Virus record (IMG/VR): IMGVR_UViG_3300028920_000132
Location: 1 to 42,790 of that record
DNA: 42,790 nt
Source: a virus
Strand: one strand, 5' to 3'
Shown here: in pieces, positions 6,801-13,116 of the stretch
Numbering within the stretch: the stretch's first letter is position 1
How the letters are laid out: every line of letters begins with the position of its first letter
The notes under the pieces: generated by a model
Seen by the model: the letters and a program-made list of their open reading frames with translations, nothing else
What the model was told of the DNA's origin: nothing
Database searches by the model: none
Program-made: the position numbers and the translations under genes

Positions 6801-7176
6801 TATCAACCTCCTTAATCTTCCCTATCAACTCTTCAAAACTAATAGGTTTACACATATAATCATCACATCCTTTTTCATGAGCTTCCAGAAACTTATCCTG
6901 ATACGCAGTTATCACTATAACTTTACTTCTATTACTAACAGCCCCGTCATGTTCCATCTGTCTAATCTTTTCCAATACCTCTATCCCATTCATACCTGGC
7001 AACCCTAAATCCAAAAGCACCACTTCATAAGGGTTATTAGCTTGTATAGCACTATCAACATATTCTATAGCAGTCGAGCCGTCACCAGCATAATCATAGT
7101 TACCTAACCCATTAAGACTCATACTGAGTATGTTTAGGTAACCTTCTTCGTCATCTATTATCAGTATCTTTTTCAT
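6793..7176 (-). CDS. Stand-alone CheY-type response-regulator receiver
   Basis: 127 residues with every catalytic position of a receiver domain: acidic pair D8-D9 (LIIDDEEG), phosphoacceptor D56 (VVLLDLGLPG), T90 (VIVITAYQ) and K110 (CKPISFEEL). No output domain follows, as in CheY or Spo0F. I chose ATG 7176 (AAAGGAT upstream) over a frame extending to 7287, because MKKILIIDDEE is the canonical receiver start. Phospho-dependent signalling proteins are rare in phages. It could tap a host histidine kinase to titrate phosphate, rewire chemotaxis or sense host state. The partner is unknown. Confidence 0.9.
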   Translation of the reverse strand: MKKILIIDDEEGYLNILSMSLNGLGNYDYAGDGSTAIEYVDSAIQANNPYEVVLLDLGLPGMNGIEVLEKIRQMEHDGAVSNRSKVIVITAYQDKFLEAHEKGCDDYMCKPISFEELIGKIKEVDND

Positions 7177-7426
7177 TATTATCCTTTCTTTTAAGAGGAC
7201 ACAATCTATGTCTAACAAATCCTGTACCATCATAAGGAATCTCCCATCTATTATATATAGAATTATTAAATGGTTGTAACAGTTCACAACAACGTGCTGT
7301 TATTACATCATAGGTTCCACAATGTTCACATTTTTTTTTAAATTCTTCTAATGCAGGACATCCATCACAATATTTCTCGCCATTATAAAGCAATACTTCC
7401 ATGTTCATTTTAATTTGATTTTTCAA
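7151..7426 (-). CDS. Cys-rich zinc-binding protein
   Basis: 91 residues with Cys groups CDGCPALEEF, CEHCG, CCELL and a late HRLCPLK, enough for one or two zinc sites. The longest frame starts at TTG 7426, which has AAAGGAG 6 bases upstream; ATG 7408 or 7402 lack a nearby site, so TTG is my tentative choice. The C terminus overlaps the receiver gene start by 26 bases. Similar small CxxC proteins of unknown function are common in phage early regions. Confidence 0.65.
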   Translation of the reverse strand: MKNQIKMNMEVLLYNGEKYCDGCPALEEFKKKCEHCGTYDVITARCCELLQPFNNSIYNRWEIPYDGTGFVRHRLCPLKRKDNNEKDTDNR

Positions 7427-7556
7427 CCTCAGCTCCTTTCTTTATCTTAATAACCTTAACCTGCTGTTTAAGTATATCTTCATTAAGTTTCTTAACAGTT
7501 TTCCTATACTTAGACATCTTACCCTTATACTTACCTCTCCATGGTAACTCTATCAT
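7410..7556 (-). CDS. Small basic protein, 48 residues
   Basis: MIELPWRGKYKGKMSKYRKT and a Lys-rich continuation (VKVIKIKKGAEVEKSN). The ATG shares a base with the preceding stop (TAATG) and a GGAGGTGA site sits upstream. Strong positive charge suggests nucleic-acid contact. Reminiscent in charge and length of the 45-residue gene at 4711. Function unknown. Confidence 0.65.
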   Translation of the reverse strand: MIELPWRGKYKGKMSKYRKTVKKLNEDILKQQVKVIKIKKGAEVEKSN

Positions 7557-7744
7557 TAGTCACCTCCTTCCATCCAATCTATATGAAAACTGGTACCTAA
7601 CACTAAATCCACAAGAAACAATATACCTTCAACCAACTTAGCTATTAACGCTATTATTGGTAACGCTATTAACATAAGTATACCTACTAATATGAAACAT
7701 ATAGAGAACCATATACCTTGGTAGGTTTTTTGCAAGATAGTCAT
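7556..7744 (-). CDS. Small integral membrane protein
   Basis: 62 residues, two closely spaced hydrophobic helices (IWFSICFILVGILMLIALPI and LVEGILFLVDLVLG) and an acidic end (DWMEGGD). Coupled by overlap to genes on both sides. Size and topology would fit a class II holin or a host-membrane modifier; nothing specific decides. Confidence 0.65.
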   Translation of the reverse strand: MTILQKTYQGIWFSICFILVGILMLIALPIIALIAKLVEGILFLVDLVLGTSFHIDWMEGGD

Positions 7745-7917
7745 GTTGTCTCCTTATAAATATTTTCCAAATAGTCTTGAGTTTTAATAAACTCTTTTTC
7801 AGCTTTCAATATCCATTCAATCTTATCTTTTGGTATATCTAGAGCCTTTCCGAAACTGTTGTCTTCATCAATTCCATAAACTGGATACCATTCATCTTTA
7901 TATATTCTTACTTTCAT
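7741..7917 (-). CDS. Hypothetical 58-residue protein
   Basis: I place the start at ATG 7917 because GTGGAGGAAAGAA directly precedes it; the longer frame to 7977 starts in the preceding gene without a site. MKVRIYKDEWYPVYGIDEDN suggests a small beta-hairpin followed by a helix. No family recognised. Confidence 0.65.
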   Translation of the reverse strand: MKVRIYKDEWYPVYGIDEDNSFGKALDIPKDKIEWILKAEKEFIKTQDYLENIYKETT

Positions 7918-8062
7918 TTCTTTCCTCCACATATTTATGTTTATCAAAATATTGCCCCCAACCGCTACACTTAGCACCAGTCTTTTTAACTTCTTCAGGT
8001 GTCATACCACATCTTACACAATACTTCTTTCCTGGTCTGAAGTTAACCATTGTTAGTTTCAT
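7898..8062 (-). CDS. Small zinc-ribbon-like protein, 54 residues
   Basis: MKLTMVNFRPGKKYCVRCGM carries one CxxC; a third Cys (TGAKCSGWGQ) follows 14 residues later. AGGGGGAAAGAA precedes the ATG. The last 20 bases overlap the next gene, whose ribosome-binding site lies within it. Function unknown. Confidence 0.6.
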   Translation of the reverse strand: MKLTMVNFRPGKKYCVRCGMTPEEVKKTGAKCSGWGQYFDKHKYVEERNESKNI

Positions 8063-8108
8063 TTCTTTCCCCCTAAGTTACATTCTCACAACTAAAAGTT
8101 CCAGTAGT

Positions 8109-8264
8109 CTAATTTAATCCTTTAGTTTGTTTTAATTTTTTAAGTAACAGTTCTATTTCTTTAACAAACATATCTTTACAATCATCAAACCCTTCTTCGT
8201 AACCTTGTAGATATCCTGGTAAATTATTACAACAATAGTTAGCCCAGTTATTTCCTGTTATCAT
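8109..8264 (-). CDS. Small hypothetical protein, 51 residues
   Basis: MITGNNWANYCCNNLPGYLQ then an acidic helix and a Lys-rich tail (LLKKLKQTKGLN). GAGGAGG lies 6-8 bases before ATG 8264, inside the end of the upstream gene (17-base overlap). No family recognised. Confidence 0.6.
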   Translation of the reverse strand: MITGNNWANYCCNNLPGYLQGYEEGFDDCKDMFVKEIELLLKKLKQTKGLN

Positions 8265-8577
8265 TTCTTTCCTCCTCTATCCTATCTAACATCTCTTGTC
8301 TGCAAGCGTTATGACCTTCAAAATAACCTTTATTTCTAGCATTTTTAGGACAGTTTTCTACTGTATGACCACCAACACAACATTCTTCATAATCAGTAAA
8401 AGCTTCTGACACTAACTCCTTAACATAATCTAGTATAGCTTGTTTAGCATCTTCTACTGCATAATCTAATGCTTTATCAAATTCATCACCAGTTATCATT
8501 TTATCTTCTATAGCAATGTCAGCTATCATAACCTTATTTCTCATAATACATAATATCTTATCTAACCTCTTACTCAT
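8248..8577 (-). CDS. Hypothetical helical protein with Cys-rich middle
   Basis: 109 residues, starting MSKRLDKILCIMRNKVMIAD, helical and acidic, with YEECCVGGHTVENCPKN near residue 66 (possible zinc site). The start is preceded by GGAGGTGGAGA, the same start block seen at 8752 and 8999. Function unknown. Confidence 0.75.
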   Translation of the reverse strand: MSKRLDKILCIMRNKVMIADIAIEDKMITGDEFDKALDYAVEDAKQAILDYVKELVSEAFTDYEECCVGGHTVENCPKNARNKGYFEGHNACRQEMLDRIEEERNDNRK

Positions 8578-8752
8578 TCTCCACCTCCAAAAAACCCAAA
8601 GGAACTAAACTAATAAAATTACTAATAACAACACAAGCATAAGTTCTGTTATTTCCACCTCTTACATATCCGTCTATATATCCTATATCATCTTTTTTAG
8701 CTTTTTCCTGTGGTATGTCATGCAATATTTTTACTTTAGTTTTCTTACTCAT
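8570..8752 (-). CDS. Hypothetical small beta-barrel-like protein
   Basis: 60 residues from ATG 8752, chosen because GAGGTGGAGA sits directly upstream; the frame continues to 8779 without a site. KVKILHDIPQEKAKKDDIGY and later SLVPLGFLEVE look like a short SH3-type barrel, as in phage proteins controlling partner binding. No family recognised. Confidence 0.65.
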   Translation of the reverse strand: MSKKTKVKILHDIPQEKAKKDDIGYIDGYVRGGNNRTYACVVISNFISLVPLGFLEVENE

Positions 8753-8999
8753 TCTCCACCTCTCTTTTAATATTTTCATTCAGCTTCTTTCCAACAGCTA
8801 TATACCAGTCATCTTCTTTCAATCTTTCGTCTACGTAGATTTTAGTGCCATAAAACTGTCCCAGATATTTATAGAAAGGAATATTTATTTCTTGCTCTAC
8901 AGTTTTTGCGTCCTCTATAAGACTTTTATACGTTATCTCTTTATTAAATTCAGGATTATTACATTCTGTTCTGAACTCAGGGTTTTTAGCTTCCATCAT
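8745..8999 (-). CDS. Hypothetical 84-residue protein
   Basis: MMEAKNPEFRTECNNPEFNK with a repeated NPEF; helical, highly charged C terminus. Two consecutive ATG codons follow the GAGGTGGAGA start block, so initiation may be at 8999 or 8996. Function unknown. Confidence 0.7.
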   Translation of the reverse strand: MMEAKNPEFRTECNNPEFNKEITYKSLIEDAKTVEQEINIPFYKYLGQFYGTKIYVDERLKEDDWYIAVGKKLNENIKREVENE

Positions 9000-9061
9000 T
9001 CTCCACCTCGCTTATTAAAATTGTTAATACAATACTTTAAAAATAGTTAGTTACTTTAAAG

Positions 9062-9310
9062 CTATTCTCTACCTCGCTTCTCTTTTCTGGCTTTTATTAT
9101 AGCTTGTGCTAAATATCCATTCATACTTGAATATTTATGTTTATCTATTAACACCATTATCTCCTGCTCATCTAACTCTAGGTTATCTAGTTCAGATAAA
9201 GCAATAGTCTTTATCCTTTCACCATGCTCATATTCAACATTACCTTTTAATCCGTTTTGCATACCTTCTAAATACACACTATCTAACACCTCTCTCCGTC
9301 TATCTTCCAT
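9062..9310 (-). CDS. Hypothetical 82-residue helical protein
   Basis: AAGGAGGAG precedes ATG 9310. MEDRRREVLDSVYLEGMQNG, then an acidic helix with LELDEQEIMVLIDKHKY, and a basic end (KARKEKRGRE). The final codons (AAGCGAGGTAGAGAATAG) nearly duplicate the start block of the next gene. Function unknown. Confidence 0.75.
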   Translation of the reverse strand: MEDRRREVLDSVYLEGMQNGLKGNVEYEHGERIKTIALSELDNLELDEQEIMVLIDKHKYSSMNGYLAQAIIKARKEKRGRE

Positions 9311-9312
9311 AC

Positions 9313-9699
9313 CTACTCCTCCTTACTCCACTTTAGTATTGATTTATCGTTGACTATGGCTTTGGCTAAATCTGATGGCGAACACTTCCAATGCGATAGA
9401 GTACACTCACCTACTACTGGTGGCTCTATAAGCACAGCTATTTTTCTGATTACCTTCTCAATCTTCTCCACATCAAGCTCAACACAATCATTCACATCAG
9501 GCAATGGTGTTGATAGGGTTTTGTCTATGGCTGACTTAAATGCGTAGTCTATAGTGTCCTTATCCCAACTAGCCATCTCTGTAAAATGTGTACCACCTAA
9601 CTCAAAAGCATGGTGTCTATCTTTAACACTTATTTTTTTAGGCACAACAACCTTCAAAGCACTCTCACCTACTGTAATATTATCAGTCTTTTCATTCAT
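9313..9699 (-). CDS. Hypothetical 128-residue protein
   Basis: I place the start at ATG 9699 (AAAGGAGGAG just upstream) rather than 9735, because the longer version would run into the structured stem at 9719-9807. Contains DRHHAFELGGTHFTEMASWD and a single CTLSHWKC pair. No known fold recognised. Its leader carries the strongest predicted RNA structure in the early region, so expression may be controlled post-transcriptionally. Confidence 0.7.
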   Translation of the reverse strand: MNEKTDNITVGESALKVVVPKKISVKDRHHAFELGGTHFTEMASWDKDTIDYAFKSAIDKTLSTPLPDVNDCVELDVEKIEKVIRKIAVLIEPPVVGECTLSHWKCSPSDLAKAIVNDKSILKWSKEE

Positions 9700-9718
9700 A
9701 TCTCCTCCTTTAATAAAC

Positions 9719-9807
9719 CTATAGGTACAAGGCAAGGATTTGACAAGAGGATAAGTCGTCTATCCTTATATGTTTTTACCGACTTTTACTTGCACTTGTA
9801 CCTATAG
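9719..9807 (-). promoter_or_regulatory. Structured leader: 18-bp stem enclosing a pseudoknot
   Basis: Outer stem: CTATAGGTACAAG (9719-9731) pairs perfectly with CTTGTACCTATAG (9795-9807), and GCAAG (9732-9736) with CTTGC (9789-9793), with one bulged base. Inside, on the minus strand, AGGATA and TATCCT (about 9747-9766) form a hairpin whose 7-base loop GACGACT can pair with an upstream AGTCG near 9779-9787, giving an H-type pseudoknot. The element lies between the stop of the 42-residue gene and the ribosome-binding site for 9313-9699. No T run follows, so it is not a simple terminator. A riboswitch, protein-binding leader or RNase III site would all fit. Confidence 0.6.
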
Positions 9808-9821
9808 ATTTCAAATAACAA

Positions 9822-9950
9822 TTAACTATCTCTATTAACAATCTCTCTAAACAAACTCCAAACCTCATTCAGAAACTCCAAACCATTACCTTCAGGAGTA
9901 TTAACATATTTATCATATAGTTTATCTATTTCTAATAACCAATCTTTCAT
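9822..9950 (-). CDS. Small acidic protein, 42 residues
   Basis: MKDWLLEIDKLYDKYVNTPE to FREIVNRDS; predicted helical. Its ATG overlaps the stop of the upstream gene (TAATG) and AAGGAT lies ahead. Precedes the structured leader. Function unknown. Confidence 0.6.
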   Translation of the reverse strand: MKDWLLEIDKLYDKYVNTPEGNGLEFLNEVWSLFREIVNRDS

Positions 9951-10801
9951 TAAGGATTCCTTTCAAAATAAAAATCAACCACAGTTTCTTTATTCTTACG
10001 TCTAATATAGTCTCTTTGTAACACCACTCCAATATCCATTTTAATCCTGGTAAAATATCGTTCTAAACATTTAATACACATATCTTTAACTACATGACAT
10101 TCTTCTATATCAGGATTACAATCAACTACGTTATCTATTTCGCCACATTCTTTACACATAACCACAACAGTATTGTTTGATCTACCAAACATATCGTATA
10201 TCCTTATAAGATCATCTATATCCCTTGCTTTAACTTTTATATACTTATCCAAACACCGTAACTTAAACTCCATATAGTTCATGCAAGTAGCTGGTGACAT
10301 AGGATGTGTAATAAAAAAATCATCCATGATCTTCTGTATACGGTTCTGCTGTTCAAAATCTATCTTTTCAGCATCGTCTAAATCTTCGTAGTCTATACCT
10401 AACTGTTTCATATAGCACCTAACACAAGCACTATGGCTCACGTTTCTACCATCATCGAACCTTAGAGCATCTTTAGTATGTAAAAGCTTGCCACAATAGC
10501 TACAAGGACATATAACTAAATTAGCATATTTAGCTAATTCTTCCATTTCATACCAAGTTTCACGTTTACTTGTACCTTTACAATATTGTTCGATACAATA
10601 CAGTTTAAAATCATCTTCACTCATAAAAGTCCAGGGTGCCACAGTATAAGTTTCTATATCCTGTACCGCTTGAAACCTATGTACTTGTCTGGCTAAATAA
10701 TCAGCATAACTATTACTATTAACCAGCATAATCAACAACACAAACACCTTAATTTTCATCTTATTAATCATTTTCATAAACATTACCCACAACTTCAACA
10801 T
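9950..10801 (-). CDS. Exported or anchored Cys-rich protein
   Basis: Up to 283 residues. A signal-peptide-like segment (MKIKVFVLLIMLVNSNSYAD) with a possible cleavage site after SYA is followed by several CxxC pairs: CPCSYCGK, CVRC, VVMCKECG and CIKC, suggesting two zinc ribbons. Starts at 10801 (GGAG 6 bases upstream), 10777 and 10759 are all possible; 10759 gives the most typical signal peptide. Zinc ribbons behind an export signal are odd, so the hydrophobic segment may be a membrane anchor with a cytoplasmic domain. Function unknown. Confidence 0.6.
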   Translation of the reverse strand: MLKLWVMFMKMINKMKIKVFVLLIMLVNSNSYADYLARQVHRFQAVQDIETYTVAPWTFMSEDDFKLYCIEQYCKGTSKRETWYEMEELAKYANLVICPCSYCGKLLHTKDALRFDDGRNVSHSACVRCYMKQLGIDYEDLDDAEKIDFEQQNRIQKIMDDFFITHPMSPATCMNYMEFKLRCLDKYIKVKARDIDDLIRIYDMFGRSNNTVVVMCKECGEIDNVVDCNPDIEECHVVKDMCIKCLERYFTRIKMDIGVVLQRDYIRRKNKETVVDFYFERNP

Positions 10802-11114
10802 TTAAAGCTCCAGTATACACCGTTCCTAAACTATCAATCTCACTATTAATAACTTTCATAGTAAACCCACAACAAGCATTATTCCATTTAACTATTCTTG
10901 TATCTGAAGAAGTTTTAACTATATCACCTTCATATATCTCAACTCCATTTTTATCCTTCAGTCCTGTGTATTGCATAACAGGATTATCTTTTTCAAAACC
11001 TTCACATACTGCACCATCTGACGAATATAATCCCCCCTTCAACCAAGATAATTCTCCCACCTCATACATCAATTTTCTTTTTTTATCCCAAGCCCTAAAC
11101 CTAATTTCTCTCAT
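10764..11114 (-). CDS. YopX-like protein
   Basis: 116 residues with the family's hallmark opening REIRFRAWDKKRKLMYEV and the central MQYTGLKDKNGVEIYEGDIV. YopX-family proteins are common in phages and of unknown biochemical role. AAGGAGG is 6 bases before ATG 11114, which lies inside the end of the upstream zinc-ribbon gene. A very secure family call with no clear function. Confidence 0.9.
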   Translation of the reverse strand: MREIRFRAWDKKRKLMYEVGELSWLKGGLYSSDGAVCEGFEKDNPVMQYTGLKDKNGVEIYEGDIVKTSSDTRIVKWNNACCGFTMKVINSEIDSLGTVYTGALNVEVVGNVYEND

Positions 11115-11340
11115 CTAAAACCTCCTTAAACTCATACCCACAATTAAAACAAAAACATTTCCCATCAACACAATCACTCAACCCACCACATTTCGGACAT
11201 TCTGGAGAATCTTTAAAATAATCATATATAGTAACCACATTACCCTTACCATCAACAGTCACCTTATACTTACCCTTAACAGTCTCTATTAACATAAACT
11301 CACCTTCTAACAATTTAATATTTACCTTAGGTCTACTCAT
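11101..11340 (-). CDS. Zinc-ribbon protein
   Basis: 79 residues from ATG 11340, which overlaps the end of the lysin gene and has GGAGGG upstream. A beta-rich front (KGKYKVTVDGKGNVVTIYDY) is followed by a zinc ribbon: CPKCGG and CFCFNCG. A longer frame to 11484 runs inside the lysin gene and is not supported. Function unknown. Confidence 0.7.
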   Translation of the reverse strand: MSRPKVNIKLLEGEFMLIETVKGKYKVTVDGKGNVVTIYDYFKDSPECPKCGGLSDCVDGKCFCFNCGYEFKEVLDERN

Positions 11341-11836
11341 CAAACTCATACCCTCCAGCCCCATATTTACCCTGGTTAACTTTCTTAAACTTCTCATAAT
11401 TACCAATATAAACCTTAGTATCCTGAGGTAAATGTTTATAAACCGCACCTCTCCTATACCAATCCAGTAGATTACCAATACCAAAATTATAAGCTATAAG
11501 TCTATGATACGCAGTATCAGGTATACTGTAATAATCTAACATATCAGGTATCTTAACATTAATATACCAACACCCAACAGTATACCCCAAATCCGGTTTC
11601 AACATATCATCTAACTTATAATTAGTCATATGATACTCATTATAATCGTCAAGTGCCGGTTGTCTTATCTGCATACACCCATAAGCACCTTCATCTTTTC
11701 TAATCTTACTATAATCCCCAGAACATTCAGCCATAATAACAGCCTGTATATCCATATCCACCTCAGCCGAAAAACAGTTAGGTACCACTATAAGAGCTAT
11801 AATAATTATAAACATACACCCTATAATATATTTCAT
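11333..11836 (-). CDS. Exported lytic transglycosylase (endolysin)
   Basis: 167 residues. An N-terminal hydrophobic segment (CMFIIIIALIVVPNCFSA) forms a signal peptide or signal-anchor. The SLT/lysozyme-like domain follows, with likely catalytic E37 (QAVIMAECSGD) and the conserved EGAYGCMQIRQPAL motif; later YNFGIGNLLDWYRRG also fits transglycosylases. It would cleave the glycan strands of peptidoglycan. Its ATG overlaps the stop of a two-helix membrane protein, so holin and lysin are coupled. A signal-bearing lysin suggests Sec export and a Gram-negative cell wall. Confidence 0.8.
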   Translation of the reverse strand: MKYIIGCMFIIIIALIVVPNCFSAEVDMDIQAVIMAECSGDYSKIRKDEGAYGCMQIRQPALDDYNEYHMTNYKLDDMLKPDLGYTVGCWYINVKIPDMLDYYSIPDTAYHRLIAYNFGIGNLLDWYRRGAVYKHLPQDTKVYIGNYEKFKKVNQGKYGAGGYEFDE

Positions 11837-11991
11837 AACATCTCCTTTATTGGGTAAGCTATAAATTCATAAACTGAACAAGCTAACCATCCAATTATAA
11901 ATGATTTTGTACCTAGATTAAATACATCGCATATAAACAGTCCTATTGACGCAATTATTATAGAAATAATAAGGATAAGAATATATTTCAT
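11833..11991 (-). CDS. Holin-like two-helix membrane protein
   Basis: 52 residues with two hydrophobic helices (ILILIISIIIASIGLFICDV and SFIIGWLACSVYEFIAYP) and a short charged end (KEML). GGGAGAGG lies ahead of ATG 11991. Both ends overlap neighbours as ATGA: upstream the transglutaminase-like gene, downstream the lysin. Position directly ahead of the lysin and size make a pinholin or holin likely; sequence alone does not prove it. Confidence 0.65.
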   Translation of the reverse strand: MKYILILIISIIIASIGLFICDVFNLGTKSFIIGWLACSVYEFIAYPIKEML

Positions 11992-12404
11992 AACCTCTCC
12001 CTATCCTTAACAACCCTCTCCCAATCATATTTCCCAACATAATAACAATCAAACCCCGCATCCTGATTATTAGTAGCCGGGTCTACTATATGACCATAAA
12101 GGTTAACTCTATTATGTCTCCTCCCATCAATAAACCCTAACTCACCCACAAAATCCTTACCCGGTTCCAAGCCCGCATCTTTCATCTCCTGTATTATCAA
12201 ACTCATCCTCTTAGCACAAGTCATCTCTTTAACTCCAGCAAACTGATACCACATTTCACTAGCCCTATCCTGCCATTTCTGCACAACATCTTCTTTCCCC
12301 ACAAACCTACCCTGCACCACAACCGCATCACAACTATTAACACCTATACCAACACCCACACCAAACACCAAAACACTCATCATCACCAAAACTTTAAAAT
12401 CCAT
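11988..12404 (-). CDS. Exported transglutaminase-like protein
   Basis: 138 residues from ATG 12404 (AAGGAGG about 10 bases upstream). A hydrophobic leader (VLVMMSVLVFGVGVGIGV) is followed by a domain with C63 at the head of a helix (EMTCAKRMSLIIQEMKDAGL) and then H97 and D108 in GRRHNRVNLYGHIVDPATN. The order Cys-helix, His, Asp matches transglutaminase-like cysteine peptidases. It probably acts in the periplasm, perhaps on peptidoglycan cross-links or envelope proteins, given its coupling to holin and lysin. The fold call is from motif pattern only. The first part of its mRNA is free of C (see findings). Confidence 0.55.
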   Translation of the reverse strand: MDFKVLVMMSVLVFGVGVGIGVNSCDAVVVQGRFVGKEDVVQKWQDRASEMWYQFAGVKEMTCAKRMSLIIQEMKDAGLEPGKDFVGELGFIDGRRHNRVNLYGHIVDPATNNQDAGFDCYYVGKYDWERVVKDRERL

Positions 12405-12533
12405 ATCCTCACCCCTCCTTAAATTCACCCAACAAACCCAAATTAACAAAACTCAACCAACCCAACAACACCAACCCAACACCAAACTCAACCCAACATC
12501 AATTTCCTAACAACATCATCAAACCTATCAACA
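12326..12533. other. 208-base run without G on the plus strand
   Basis: I checked every base: none of the 208 positions is G on the plus strand, so the transcribed (minus-sense) RNA has no C. It spans the end of the 77-residue gene, the spacer and the first codons of the exported protein. The spacer at about 12421-12500 is a low-complexity G/T-rich string on the minus strand. Confidence 0.9.
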
Positions 12534-12721
12534 GCATTACTAAGCTCCACATCCTGCACTTCAAACCCAACCTTAGCCAACACATCATTCACCACATTAA
12601 GATCTTTGTCACCCCACTGCACAGCTTCTTTCTGCACAACAGTTTCCAATTCAGCCATAATTTTCCTAACCGCCACATTAACCCTAAACCCTCTATAACC
12701 CTTATTATCACTAGACTTCAT
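12488..12721 (-). CDS. Hypothetical 77-residue protein
   Basis: MKSSDNKGYRGFRVNVAVRK, then a helical, acidic segment ending DRFDDVVRKLMLG. AAAGGAG is 8 bases before ATG 12721. First gene downstream of the strong promoter at 12769-12797, so it heads the lysis-containing transcription unit. Function unknown. Confidence 0.7.
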   Translation of the reverse strand: MKSSDNKGYRGFRVNVAVRKIMAELETVVQKEAVQWGDKDLNVVNDVLAKVGFEVQDVELSNAVDRFDDVVRKLMLG

Positions 12722-12768
12722 AACACCACACTCCTTTCTTAACTACCTTATCATTCCGATTATCACTA

Positions 12769-12797
12769 ATTATACCATAGCTACAAACTAAAGTCAA
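12769..12797 (-). promoter_or_regulatory. Sigma70-like promoter for lysis-unit genes
   Basis: On the minus strand TTGACT (12797-12792), 17 bases, TATAAT (12774-12769): consensus -10 and 5/6 -35 with ideal spacing. The 38 bases 12760-12797 match 14867-14904 at 31 positions, including spacer and early transcribed bases, so a shared operator is likely. Faces the gene at 12721. Confidence 0.85.
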
Positions 12798-12861
12798 TAA
12801 CAAAAACAAAAAAACAATAACAAAAACACAAATCAATAAAAATCAAACCCAACACACCTCA

Positions 12862-13116
12862 TCATAACTCTTCTGGCAAATAATCCTTAGAACTAACTTT
12901 TTCCCTATGAATAGCAATATCATCATCACTCATAAAATGTAATTTAGTACTTATCTTAATTTCCAACTTAGACAACAACTTCTCCCTACTACTATATTTC
13001 TCATCACCCGGATACTTAATCAACATCTTAAAATTCTCATCATACAACACATGTAACCAATCCAGCCCTTTCTTACTATAGGTAACTTTCCTCAATTTCT
13101 TACTCCAGCTAACCAT
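12862..13116 (-). CDS. Hypothetical 84-residue protein
   Basis: MVSWSKKLRKVTYSKKGLDW, basic at the N terminus and acidic at the C terminus (SSKDYLPEEL). AAAGGAT precedes the ATG. It sits alone between a promoter region downstream and the repeat-rich region upstream, and is therefore a candidate for an origin- or repeat-linked protein. No family recognised. Confidence 0.7.
   Translation of the reverse strand: MVSWSKKLRKVTYSKKGLDWLHVLYDENFKMLIKYPGDEKYSSREKLLSKLEIKISTKLHFMSDDDIAIHREKVSSKDYLPEEL

Noticed and set aside
12421-12500. Coding gene in the G/T-rich spacer
   Set aside because: Low complexity with no start and ribosome-binding site pair; treated as part of the C-free run.
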